Source of the DNA: JAEUIA01 sp038330085
GTDB taxonomy: Bacteria; Planctomycetota; UBA1135; GCA-002686595
Assembly (NCBI GenBank): GCA_038330085.1
Contig: JBBQNP010000111.1
Location: forward strand, 1 to 15,114
Direction: 5' to 3'
Length of the DNA: 15,114 nt
The translations under genes were made by a program, and so were the position numbers. The notes beneath the pieces were generated by a model. That model was not told the DNA's origin and searched no databases. It was given only the letters and a program-made list of their open reading frames with translations. Positions 1 through 6,385 of this stretch are shown here, in pieces (positions within the stretch are counted from its first letter, which is position 1; the number at the start of each line of letters is the position of its first letter).

Positions 1-654
1 ACGCTGGACGATCTCGTCACCTACACGGAGCTGACGCTCATCGCGATCGTGCAGGGGATCGCGCTCTTCGTGCTCGTCGAGGCCGCCGACGGAATGCTCG
101 AGTCGAAGGACTGGCTCCTCGTCCCGTACGTCGTCATGGGCTTGCTCGTCGTCGTGCTTTTTTGGGGGCTGGCAATCTTCCACACGTTCACGATCATCGG
201 CTGGCCCTTCGATCTTGGACACAACATGCTCTACATCCTGGCGACCCTGCTGCAGTCGCTCATGTACGCAGAGCTGAAGCGTCCCGCAACGTCCTGGCTC
301 ATCTTCACGGCGTTCCTCGTCGTCATCTGGGCGCTCTTCGCCTACGACCTCAAGCTCTTGCGCGCCCGCAGGATCGCGCGCCCCGATGACGCGCACGCCG
401 CCCTCTTCGACATCGTCGAGAAAGAGCAGCGCCGCCAGCTCCATTTCGTGTACCCGGTCCTCTGCTGCCTCGCGGCCGCCGCCGCGGCCAGCATGCGAAT
501 GTTCCCCGGCCCCATGCTGGGCGAGGGCTGGCACGCCGCCCTCGCGAGTGTGACGGCCCTGGGGCTGTGCGTGTACGTCGGGTATGTCGTGCACCTCTTT
601 CGCGTCGTTTCGCCGCTCGTCACCCGCGCGAAACGCGGCGCGCAGGGCGAGTGA
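1..654 (+). CDS. Polytopic inner-membrane protein of unknown family, 5'-truncated by window edge
   Basis: The frame is open from base 1 to the TGA at 652-654, giving 217 visible residues. A GTG at 49 could start translation, but residues before it already belong to a hydrophobic helix, so the true start is probably left of the window. About six hydrophobic segments are visible, near residues 11-29, 39-66, 76-91, 97-117, 149-168 and 178-202. Between segments four and five is a charged loop (residues 118-148) with basic LLRARRIARP and acidic DIVEKEQ stretches. No catalytic or transport motif is recognisable. The neighbouring methyltransferase is convergent, so there is no operon clue inside the window. 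I see an integral membrane protein; I do not assign a function. Confidence 0.75.
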   Translation, partial: TLDDLVTYTELTLIAIVQGIALFVLVEAADGMLESKDWLLVPYVVMGLLVVVLFWGLAIFHTFTIIGWPFDLGHNMLYILATLLQSLMYAELKRPATSWLIFTAFLVVIWALFAYDLKLLRARRIARPDDAHAALFDIVEKEQRRQLHFVYPVLCCLAAAAAASMRMFPGPMLGEGWHAALASVTALGLCVYVGYVVHLFRVVSPLVTRAKRGAQGE

Positions 655-981
655 GCCCCTCGATCTCGTCCTGCACGGCCACACTCGATCATCGTGCGCG
701 TAGTAACCGGCGATGGGGTACCCGTGCAGTCGTCGCGCAGATGAGCGCTTGACCTGCAACGCGCAACGCAACGCCTGAGCATCGTGACTTTCCCGCAGGA
801 GTGGACGGACGGTGCGAGCAGCGCTTGGCCGGCGCGAATCGCGTGATGCGATCTCGTGCGCGGAGACTGCGGCCACCTGCGCGCAGACTTGGGGCTCCCG
901 TCGGCGAAGTTTGCCACCGAGTCGTTGTCCGAATACGCGCCCGAACCGTAGCCGATGACGTCGTAGGTGGCAGCATGCACG
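655..981. other. Intergenic region between convergent genes, no supported gene
   Basis: This 327-bp stretch separates the convergent membrane protein and methyltransferase genes. No reading frame here has a convincing ribosome binding site or protein-like composition along its length. One weak hairpin is visible, TGCGCG at 857-862 pairing with CGCGCA at 880-885 across a 17-nt loop. It has no T tract, so I do not call a terminator. A minus-strand frame beginning GTG at 980, directly after the methyltransferase stop, reads plausibly for about 30 residues and then becomes Arg/Ser-rich. I treat that as chance. Confidence 0.4.
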
Positions 982-1737
982 TCACGGCTTGCTGCCGGTC
1001 ACGTGCCCGAATTGCAAAAAGCCGAACGTGATCCACGTCAGCAGATACCAGACGATTCCCTGGACGCAACGGGCCTCGAGGCCGGCGTCGCGCAGCGTCG
1101 CGGCGTATTGCCTGATGTTGCGCACGTCCACGATCAGCACGCGCCCCCCCGACTTGAGCACCCGCGCGATCTCGCGCACCGCGGTCTGCCGCTCGCCGGC
1201 GTTGTAGATATTGTGCAGCGCCATGCTCGAGAGGACGACATCGAAGCTCGCATCGTCGAACGGCAACTTGCGTGCATCGCCGGTTTGCACCTCGACCTTG
1301 TCGGCCACGCCTTCGAGCGTGGCGTTGTCGAGTGTTCCCGCAGCAGTGTTGCCGCTGAGATCCTCGGCCTGCCACTTGTCGATCCCGACCGCGCGGCCGG
1401 TCGGAAGCCGCTTGGCGGCGCCGATCAAAAATAATCCGAGGCCGCACCCCACATCCAGCACGCGCTCGTCACCGCGCCAGACAATCATGTCGAGATACTC
1501 TTCGCGCTCCCGCACCTTGCCGATCTTGCTGTCGTACATCATCCACAAGCCCATCGCGCCGCAGCTCAGGCCGGCCCAGATCAGCGGGCGAGCGATCATC
1601 GCGATTGGGTCTTGCTTCGACCACACGCCGGTCAGCAGCGTGATCAGCGAGATGATTCCGAGCGCCGCGACGATGAGCATATTGCGCACCGCCTGAGGAG
1701 CGTCCAGGCCGTAGTTGGGTCGCCGATTGTCTTTCAT
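982..1737 (-). CDS. Membrane-anchored class I SAM-dependent methyltransferase
   Basis: The 251-residue protein starts at ATG 1735-1737, where AAAGG lies about 6 nt upstream on the coding strand. A longer open frame reaching 1917 adds only low-complexity Arg/Ala sequence and was rejected. Residues 19-37 and 48-67 are hydrophobic and probably membrane helices. The cytosolic Rossmann methyltransferase domain follows: motif I VLDVGCGLG (93-101), the acidic residue D120 in VGID that should bind the SAM ribose, D154 in GDARKLPF, FDVVLSSMALHNI (165-177), and GGRVLIVDV (197-205). This is the UbiE/Methyltransf_11 pattern. A second hydrophobic stretch lies near residues 226-240. Homologues with the same NYG-DAP N-terminus and WQAEDLSGN segment are, from memory, common single-gene methyltransferases of unknown substrate. 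The substrate is undetermined; a lipid or quinone-like molecule would fit the membrane anchor but is inference. Confidence 0.88.
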   Translation of the reverse strand: MKDNRRPNYGLDAPQAVRNMLIVAALGIISLITLLTGVWSKQDPIAMIARPLIWAGLSCGAMGLWMMYDSKIGKVREREEYLDMIVWRGDERVLDVGCGLGLFLIGAAKRLPTGRAVGIDKWQAEDLSGNTAAGTLDNATLEGVADKVEVQTGDARKLPFDDASFDVVLSSMALHNIYNAGERQTAVREIARVLKSGGRVLIVDVRNIRQYAATLRDAGLEARCVQGIVWYLLTWITFGFLQFGHVTGSKP

Positions 1738-2227
1738 CCGTTGCCTTTGGTGAACGGCGCAAGCTACTCTCGCGGACGCCCTGATGACAATAGACCGACG
1801 CGATCGCACCGGCACACGCGTGCGACGCGATGACTCCCGAACGTCAGTACGCGCCGATCGCGCAGCGCCAGCCACCGCCCCATCTGCTGCTCTCGCAGTC
1901 ATGGCGCGCATCGTCACGCGGCAGCTCCGGGCCGTGCCAGATGCGGCTCACCGAACGATTGCGGTAGATCGGGCCGACGCGGTGGATGGCGGGGCGCACC
2001 ACCACCACCATCCTGACGTGGACTCGGATTCCGAACGTCACCGGAGTTGCTCGACGGAAGGCGCGCCGCAGCTACTCCGTGGAGTCCCGGTAGGGATCCA
2101 CCCCAAGCCGGATCCGTCGGCGAACAGCATGATCGTCGACCATGAAGACAAATCGGCATGAGCGGCACAGACATGCGATCATGTGTGCGTGTCCTTGCGA
2201 AGATCCCGCGCTACGAAGAAACCCCCG
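1738..2227. other. Divergent intergenic region upstream of the methyltransferase and sensor kinase genes
   Basis: These 490 bp separate divergent genes, so both promoters should lie here. Two short frames were considered, a 125-residue plus frame at 1784-2161 and a 65-residue minus frame at 1844-2041. Both are Arg/His-rich, lack a ribosome binding site, and look non-coding. A run of CACCACCAC near 1996-2008 gives a spurious His stretch in one frame. Apart from the weak minus-strand promoter noted separately I see no repeat or hairpin that stands out. Confidence 0.4.
1761..1790 (-). promoter_or_regulatory. Possible sigma-70-type promoter for the methyltransferase gene
   Basis: Read on the minus strand, TTGTCA (1790-1785) is followed after 18 nt by TAGCTT (1766-1761), which lies 23 nt before the ATG. 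The -35 matches TTGACA at five of six bases; the -10 matches TATAAT only partly. The position is right but the call rests on sequence resemblance alone. Confidence 0.3.
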
Positions 2228-3334
2228 ATGAAGCGCAAGAGCATCAAGGGAAGCGGATCGATCGCGTTCGAGCGGTCCTACTTGGCTGCGCTCGATGAGC
2301 ACGTGAAGACGTCGCGCGGCAAGAGTGCATCTGATCGCATCGGACGGCGTGCCCTGGAGCTGGGCGTCGAGACACTGGCGCTGGCGAGGATCCACGATCG
2401 ATCGGTGTCGGCGCTGGCTTCGCCAGACGCGGCCGGGAAGAAACGCGCGGTTGCGTCGAGCGCCCGAGGAGATTCCTTCTTTGCCAGGGCCGTCACTCCG
2501 ATCGAAGAGGCGCACTGCGGAACAGCCCGGAATTTGTTCGAAACCCGGAGGCTTACCGCCGAGCTGGCCACCGCCCGCACTCGGCTCGGGAACCTGCAAA
2601 TCAAGCTCGACGCGAGCGCGCGACATGACGGACAGCAGCTCGAGCGTTCGCGGCTGATGGAAAACCGGCTGAGGCGACTGTCCCACAAGCTGCTCTCTGC
2701 GCAGGAAGAGGAACGGCTGCGCATCAGCCGCGATCTCCACGATGCCATCGGCCAGACGCTCACGGGGATCAACGTAAGCCTCGCCACGCTCAAGCGCGAA
2801 GCGGCGGCGAAATCCCAAAAGCTCGCCGATTCCGTGACGCGCGCACAGAGCCTGGTCGAGCGCTCGATGAAGACCGTGCACCAGTTTGCCTGGGAGCTGC
2901 GTCCGACGTTGCTCGACGACCTGGGACTCCTCCCAGCGCTGCGTTCGTACTGCAGCACCTTCTCGAAGCGCACGGGCATCCGCGTCCACTTCGCCGCCGA
3001 CTCGAAGTTCGCACGACTGGGAGCCGATCACAGCACAGCGCTGTTCCGCGTCGCCCAGGGAGCACTCTCGAACGTCGAACGACATGCCCAGGCAGCACAC
3101 GTACGGTTGAGCCTGCGCTCGTCGCCGGGCATGGTGCGCCTCGAGGTGAAGGACGATGGTCGATCCTTCGATGTGCTGCGTATGGAGAATTCGAAGACGA
3201 ACAAGCACCTGGGCCTGCTGGTAATGCGCGAGCGAGTGGAGATGGTGGGCGGCAGTTTCACCATCGCGTCGTCGCCGGGGCACGGCACGAGTGTGTGCGT
3301 CGAAGTTCCGTTGGAGGTGGAGACTCGTGAGTGA
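2228..3334 (+). CDS. NarL/DesK-type sensor histidine kinase (HisKA_3 + HATPase_c), soluble
   Basis: I chose ATG 2228 (368 residues); a GTG at 2183 would add 15 residues and cannot be excluded, as neither start has a strong ribosome binding site. There is no transmembrane helix, so the kinase is probably cytosolic. Residues 1-105 form an unrecognised N-terminal region. Residues 106-160 look like a coiled coil (ETRRLTAELATARTRL). The HisKA_3 dimerisation domain follows, with ERLRISRDLHDAIGQTL and phospho-acceptor H171. The ATPase domain has an N-box-like segment, QGALSNVERHA (N282), a G1-like DDGRSF (309-314) and a G2-like LGLLVMRERVEMVGG (328-342). Family members usually read QEAL.N; here the Glu is Gly278, and the second G1 glycine is Ser313, so activity may be weakened. 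The stop overlaps the response regulator start by 8 nt, making them an obvious cognate pair. Confidence 0.88.
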   Translation: MKRKSIKGSGSIAFERSYLAALDEHVKTSRGKSASDRIGRRALELGVETLALARIHDRSVSALASPDAAGKKRAVASSARGDSFFARAVTPIEEAHCGTARNLFETRRLTAELATARTRLGNLQIKLDASARHDGQQLERSRLMENRLRRLSHKLLSAQEEERLRISRDLHDAIGQTLTGINVSLATLKREAAAKSQKLADSVTRAQSLVERSMKTVHQFAWELRPTLLDDLGLLPALRSYCSTFSKRTGIRVHFAADSKFARLGADHSTALFRVAQGALSNVERHAQAAHVRLSLRSSPGMVRLEVKDDGRSFDVLRMENSKTNKHLGLLVMRERVEMVGGSFTIASSPGHGTSVCVEVPLEVETRE

Positions 3335-4067
3335 TGCCTCGCCGCGCAAGCCTCGCTTGGGTCCGCGCCGAGCCTCCACTCCGACAGCGCTGAAGATCAC
3401 GACCCTCCTGGTCGACGATCACACGCTGATCCGTCAGGGACTGCGGCTCCTCTTGCAGGCCGAAAACGACATCGTGGTCGTCGGCGAAGCACAGGACGGG
3501 CGTCAAGCCGTCGAGATGGTCGTACGGCTTCGACCAGCGGTCGTGGTGATGGACATCGCGATGCCGTTGCTCAACGGACTCGAGGCCACGCGGCAGATTC
3601 TCGACCTCGTGCCGGCGACCCGTGTGTTGATCCTCTCGGCGCACAGCGACGAAGAATACGTCGAACGCGTCACAGGCCTTGGCGCGGTCGGCTACTTGCT
3701 GAAGCAGTCTTCGCTCGAAGACCTCGCTGCCGCGATCCGCACTGCGCACGCAGGCAAGATCTACATCAGTCCAGCTATCTCGCTTCGACCGCGCACCCGA
3801 CTCGGCGCAGCGCCCCGTGTGCGAGGCAAACCTCACTTGCGGACTCCGCTGCGACTCACCACGCGCGAAGCCGAGGTCCTCCAACTGATCGCCGAGGGCA
3901 AGGCCAACAAGCAAACGGCAGCCGAGCTTTGCATCAGCGTCAAGACGGTCGAGAAGCACCGTCAGAGCCTCATGACGAAGCTCGACATCCACGATGTCGC
4001 CGGACTCACGCGCTATGCGATCGCGATCGGAAGCATCGAGGGCCGCGATCGCAACCTGTTGGGCTGA
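3327..4067 (+). CDS. NarL/FixJ-type response regulator (receiver + LuxR HTH)
   Basis: The start is GTG 3327 (246 residues), preceded by GGAGG at 3313-3317 with 9-nt spacing, inside the 3' end of the kinase gene. The 8-nt overlap implies translational coupling. The receiver domain has acidic pair D30/D31, phospho-acceptor D76 in VVVMDIAMP, switch residue S104 in LILSAHS and conserved K126 in YLLKQ. A linker of about 45 residues leads to a C-terminal LuxR-type helix-turn-helix with LTTREAEVLQLIAEGKANKQTAAEL and ISVKTVEKHRQSLMTKLDI, the canonical DNA-binding signature. All catalytic positions are intact, so phosphorylation by the upstream kinase should control DNA binding and transcription. An N-terminal extension of about 22 basic residues before the first receiver strand is unusual. 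Target genes are unknown; the glycine-zipper gene downstream is one candidate by position. Confidence 0.94.
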   Translation: MSDASPRKPRLGPRRASTPTALKITTLLVDDHTLIRQGLRLLLQAENDIVVVGEAQDGRQAVEMVVRLRPAVVVMDIAMPLLNGLEATRQILDLVPATRVLILSAHSDEEYVERVTGLGAVGYLLKQSSLEDLAAAIRTAHAGKIYISPAISLRPRTRLGAAPRVRGKPHLRTPLRLTTREAEVLQLIAEGKANKQTAAELCISVKTVEKHRQSLMTKLDIHDVAGLTRYAIAIGSIEGRDRNLLG

Positions 4068-4072
4068 TCCCG

Positions 4073-4113
4073 TTCGGGCGAATCGGGCGAGCCGTGACGG
4101 TTGTCCGCCCGAA
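4073..4113 (+). terminator. Hairpin downstream of the response regulator gene, possible transcript end
   Basis: TTCGGGCG (4073-4080) pairs perfectly with CGCCCGAA (4106-4113) across a 25-nt loop that contains a small CCGTGACGG hairpin. It starts 6 nt after the response regulator stop. There is no T tract, so it is not a classical intrinsic terminator; it could be a 3'-end stabiliser or chance in GC-rich DNA. Confidence 0.3.
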
Positions 4114-4274
4114 TTGCGGGGGCTCCAAGCTCGTCACGAGTCTGGATGCGGTCGGCGGTCGGGTTCCACCCCATCGCTCGCCGGCAGCGAGCCGCCTACC
4201 GTGTTCAACGTCAAGACCCTCGGCAGAGAAGTGACCTTGCGCTCCTGACTCAACACTTCAACCTGGAGATCTCC

Positions 4275-4697
4275 ATGAATCCGAACGACGTCAAGAAGCC
4301 CGTTGTCGATCCGAAGGCCACGAAACCTTTCATCGACCCGAAGTCACACCCGATCGGCACAGCAACCGGTGCAGCCGGCGGCGCAGTGACGGGTGCGGTT
4401 ATCGGTGCTGCCGTCGGCGGTCCGATCGGAGCCGCAGTGGGCGGTGCGACGGGCGCTGCGGCCGGCGCACTGGCCGGGGAAAAGGCAGCGAAGGCCATCA
4501 ACCCGCCCACGTCGACCCCGCACCCGGTCGGCACCGGAGTCGGCGCGGCCGGCGGAGCCGTGACTGGCGCGGTGATCGGCACCGCCGTGGGCGGCCCGGT
4601 CGGTGCGATCGTCGGCGGCGCGACGGGCGCTGCAACGGGTGCCCTGGCCGGCGAGAAGGCTGCCGAGAAGGCTGCCAAGGTCCCCCGCAAGGATTGA
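4275..4697 (+). CDS. Glycine-zipper protein with two tandem ~58-residue units
   Basis: ATG 4275 has GGAG at 4265-4268, 6 nt upstream. The 140-residue product begins with a polar Lys/Pro segment (residues 1-24) and has no signal peptide. Two near-identical units follow: residues 25-82 starting HPIGTATGAAGGAVTGAVIG and residues 83-140 starting HPVGTGVGAAGGAVTGAVIG. Each unit contains GxxxG-type glycine zippers (AVGGP.GA.VGGATGAA.GALAGEKAA) that can form a helical hairpin and pack in membranes. The single-unit version, HPVGTG...GGPVGA..G...G.LAGK, is a widespread small protein of unknown role in Gram-negative bacteria, from memory. Such sequences are often mislabelled bacteriocins; no leader or immunity gene is visible here. 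Its place between a two-component pair and a stress-type kinase suggests an envelope-stress role, which is inference. Confidence 0.85.
   Translation: MNPNDVKKPVVDPKATKPFIDPKSHPIGTATGAAGGAVTGAVIGAAVGGPIGAAVGGATGAAAGALAGEKAAKAINPPTSTPHPVGTGVGAAGGAVTGAVIGTAVGGPVGAIVGGATGAATGALAGEKAAEKAAKVPRKD
4347..4694 (+). repeat. Two-copy in-frame coding repeat, 174-bp period
   Basis: Unit 1 runs from 4347 and unit 2 from 4521, offset by exactly 58 codons. Protein identity between units is high across the first ~45 residues, then the tails diverge. Silent differences are frequent between the units (for example GTGACGGGTGCGGTTATC versus GTGACTGGCGCGGTGATC), so the duplication is not recent. Confidence 0.85.
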
Positions 4698-5045
4698 TCG
4701 GAGACCGCCGTCCGAAACGGATGGAACGATCTCAATTGCGGCTGGAGCAGGCTCGATTGCGGCTGGAGCAGGACCGAAGCGCGACAGCGCATCGATCGCG
4801 CGCGCTTGGCCTGTGCCAGTCGAGAAGGGCGCTTCCGGTGTCCCTTCCAGCCCAGCCCTGGTCGACCTCCACGGCTTCGAGTCGTGTAGCGCTCAGGGCC
4901 GGCACATCTCGTCCGCTCTCGTCCGAGATTGCGTTCAAGTCATCTACGTGTCGGGCTCCACGGCACGCCGCCGTGGGACAGACAGATGCGCGAGACTGCG
5001 CGAACCCAACCTGAATCGGCTTAGCTTTCTCCCTGGGAAATACGA
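4698..5045. other. Intergenic region between glycine-zipper and second kinase genes
   Basis: No convincing gene is present in these 348 bp. The standout feature is a 17-bp direct repeat described separately. A TCCGCTCTCG at 4912-4921 matches ten bases of the dispersed repeat core found at 6278 and 11764, and the following bases resemble it loosely; this may be a degenerate copy or chance. The 3' end supplies the GGGAAA sequence before the TTG start of the next gene. Confidence 0.4.
4735..4772 (+). repeat. Short tandem direct repeat, 21-bp period
   Basis: ATTGCGGCTGGAGCAGG occurs at 4735-4751 and again at 4756-4772, separated by CTCG. The period of 21 bp equals two helical turns, or seven codons. 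In one plus frame it reads RLEQARL-like heptads, but that frame has no ribosome binding site and soon degenerates, so I do not call it coding. Confidence 0.7.
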
Positions 5046-6137
5046 TTGCTCCACGACTTCATTCGAGCCAACCGCTCCGAGATCCTCCAACGCACGCGAT
5101 CCAGGGTCGCGTCCCGATCCGCACCGCTGCCGACCACGGAGGAGATCGAGAGCGGTATTCCGTTCTTCCTGGATGAGCTCGTCGAAATGCTCCGCGATCG
5201 GCTGCACAGCAGCGCGAGCATCGACAGGTCGGCGAAGAGCCACGGAAACAAGCAGTTCGCGAAGGGGTTCACCGTCACCCAAGTCGTTCACGACTACGGC
5301 GACGTCTGTCAGGTGGTGACGCAGCTCGCGATCGAGAGAGGGGCTACGGTCAGCACGGAGGACTTCCGCGTTCTCAACCGTTGTCTCGACGAGGCCATCG
5401 CAGGGGCGGTCACCGAACACACGCGAGTCAGCCAGAAGCTGATCGCGAGCAACAACACGGAACGTCTGGGATTCCTGGCGCATGAACTGCGCAACGAGCT
5501 GAACACCGCGCTGCTGGCCCTCCAGATCCTGAAAGACGGCCAGGTCGGGATCGGCGGCAGCACGGGCGGCGTCTTGAACCGAAGCCTCATGGCCTTGCAG
5601 GTCTTGGTCAACCGAAGCCTGGCCGAAGTGCGCTTGGACGCGCACATTTTCCAGGATCTCCCGATCGACGTGCGGCTGTTCCTGGGCGAGATCGAACTCG
5701 CTGCGGTGATCGCTGCGAAGTCCGCCGGCATTTCCCTGTCGACTCAGATGGGAGATCAAGGGGTGGAGGTGCTCGGCGATCGCCAGCTCTTGAGCTCTGC
5801 GGTCACCAACCTGCTGCACAACGCGTTGAAGTACACGCCGAAGGGCGGGCACGTGAGCCTGCGTACGAGCGCCTCGAACGATCGCGTCCGGATCGAGGTC
5901 GAGGACACCTGCAACGGCTTGCCGGAAGCGATCGTGGCGGGACTGTTCCTGCCGTTCCAGCCAGGCGTGACGGACAAGAGCGGGCTCGGACTGGGGCTCT
6001 CGATCAGCGCGCGCGCGATTGAGTCGATGCACGGCACGCTCGTGGCGCGAAACTTGGGCACGGGCTGCATCTTCACGGTCGAGTTGCCGCGCATGGCGAC
6101 GCTCGAGTTGACACGCTTGGCAGCTCACTCCACGTGA
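5046..6137 (+). CDS. Sensor histidine kinase with RsbRD-type N-terminal domain, orphan
   Basis: The product is 363 residues from TTG 5046; a TAG at 5022-5024 closes the frame upstream, and no ATG or GTG lies between, so TTG is the best start, with GGGAAA about 5 nt before. There are no membrane helices. Residues 1-135 (LHDFIRANRSEILQR, GIPFFLDELVEMLRD, VVHDYGDVCQVVTQLA) resemble the RsbRD/stressosome-like sensor domain found in many kinases beginning LLHDFI. HisKA follows with phospho-acceptor H146 in LGFLAHELRNELNTALLAL. The HATPase_c domain has an N box with N259 (NLLHNALKYTPKGG), a G1 box D287-T-C-N-G291 and a G2 box KSGLGLGLSI (311-320). The first G1 glycine of DxGxG is cysteine. No response regulator is adjacent, so it may feed the regulator at 3327-4067 or one elsewhere. 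Confidence 0.88.
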   Translation: MLHDFIRANRSEILQRTRSRVASRSAPLPTTEEIESGIPFFLDELVEMLRDRLHSSASIDRSAKSHGNKQFAKGFTVTQVVHDYGDVCQVVTQLAIERGATVSTEDFRVLNRCLDEAIAGAVTEHTRVSQKLIASNNTERLGFLAHELRNELNTALLALQILKDGQVGIGGSTGGVLNRSLMALQVLVNRSLAEVRLDAHIFQDLPIDVRLFLGEIELAAVIAAKSAGISLSTQMGDQGVEVLGDRQLLSSAVTNLLHNALKYTPKGGHVSLRTSASNDRVRIEVEDTCNGLPEAIVAGLFLPFQPGVTDKSGLGLGLSISARAIESMHGTLVARNLGTGCIFTVELPRMATLELTRLAAHST

Positions 6138-6163
6138 AGACATCCAGTCGGGCCACGTGAAGA
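6130..6163 (+). repeat. 11-bp direct repeat spanning the kinase stop codon
   Basis: CCACGTGAAGA occurs at 6130-6140 and 6153-6163, a 23-bp period. The first copy contains the kinase TGA stop. The core CACGTG is palindromic. Function, if any, is unknown. Confidence 0.6.
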
Positions 6164-6246
6164 AAACCCGGCGGACGAGGTGAGGACACCGAGCCGGGCG
6201 AATCCGGCCAGCGCGAATCGCATGCGCGCTTGGCCGTCGATGTGCA

Positions 6247-6278
6247 GACGCACCGGGTGGGGCCAATTTGGCTGCGTC
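6247..6278 (+). other. Nested hairpin directly upstream of a dispersed repeat copy
   Basis: GACGCA (6247-6252) pairs with TGCGTC (6273-6278), enclosing a second hairpin GCCAA/TTGGC around 6262-6272. It ends exactly where the dispersed repeat copy begins and lies in the 3' region of the RsbRD-type kinase gene. It may be part of one larger folded RNA or a transcript-end structure; no T tract follows. Confidence 0.4.
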
Positions 6279-6373
6279 CCTGTTCACCAAATCCGCTCTC
6301 GGTCGAAATCAGAGAGTTCGAGAACCGGTGGGCTCCGGGTCCGGTCTGAAATGCCGGGGTTGGGCTCGGGAGT
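6278..6373 (+). repeat. Dispersed intergenic repeat, copy A (full length)
   Basis: This ~95-bp element begins CCCTGTTCACCAAATCCGC and ends at GGGTTGGGCTCGGG. It is about 93% identical to the copy at 11764-11860, with roughly six substitutions and one indel. Its first 35 bases are identical to the partial copy at 7575-7609. It contains CTCTC/GAGAG around GGTCGAAATCA and ACCGG/CCGGT around a 12-nt loop. It lies 140 bp after the kinase stop and ends 12 nt before the transporter ATG. I see no transposase, target-site duplication or known REP motif. Confidence 0.8.
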
Positions 6374-6385
6374 CTCGCCTGAGCG

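Noticed and set aside
342..980. Minus frame starting GTG right after the methyltransferase stop (ATYDVIGYGSGAYSDNDS)
   Set aside because: Only the first ~30 residues look protein-like; the rest is Arg/Ser-rich, it runs antisense into the membrane protein gene, and there is no ribosome binding site.
1784..2161. 125-residue plus frame with a His run in the divergent intergenic region
   Set aside because: Arg/Asp/His-rich composition, no ribosome binding site, no recognisable domain.
2072..3400. 442-residue minus-strand open frame across the first sensor kinase
   Set aside because: It is the antisense shadow of a clear HisKA_3/HATPase_c gene, with Arg/His-rich composition and no recognisable domain.
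4275..4697. Bacteriocin interpretation of the glycine-zipper protein
   Set aside because: There is no leader peptide, no double-glycine processing site, and no immunity or export gene nearby.
4694..5014. Plus frame containing RLEQARLRLEQ heptads
   Set aside because: The heptads come from a 21-bp DNA repeat; the frame has no ribosome binding site and then loses protein-like character.
4944..6290. 448-residue minus-strand open frame across the RsbRD-type kinase
   Set aside because: Shadow frame of a gene with conserved kinase motifs; long antisense frames are expected at this GC content.
6278..6373. Repeat copies as coding fragments (minus frame reads SNSLISTESGF in both long copies)
   Set aside because: The shared peptide is explained by shared DNA; frames differ outside the repeat, no starts or ribosome binding sites are present, and the hairpins fit a structural element better.
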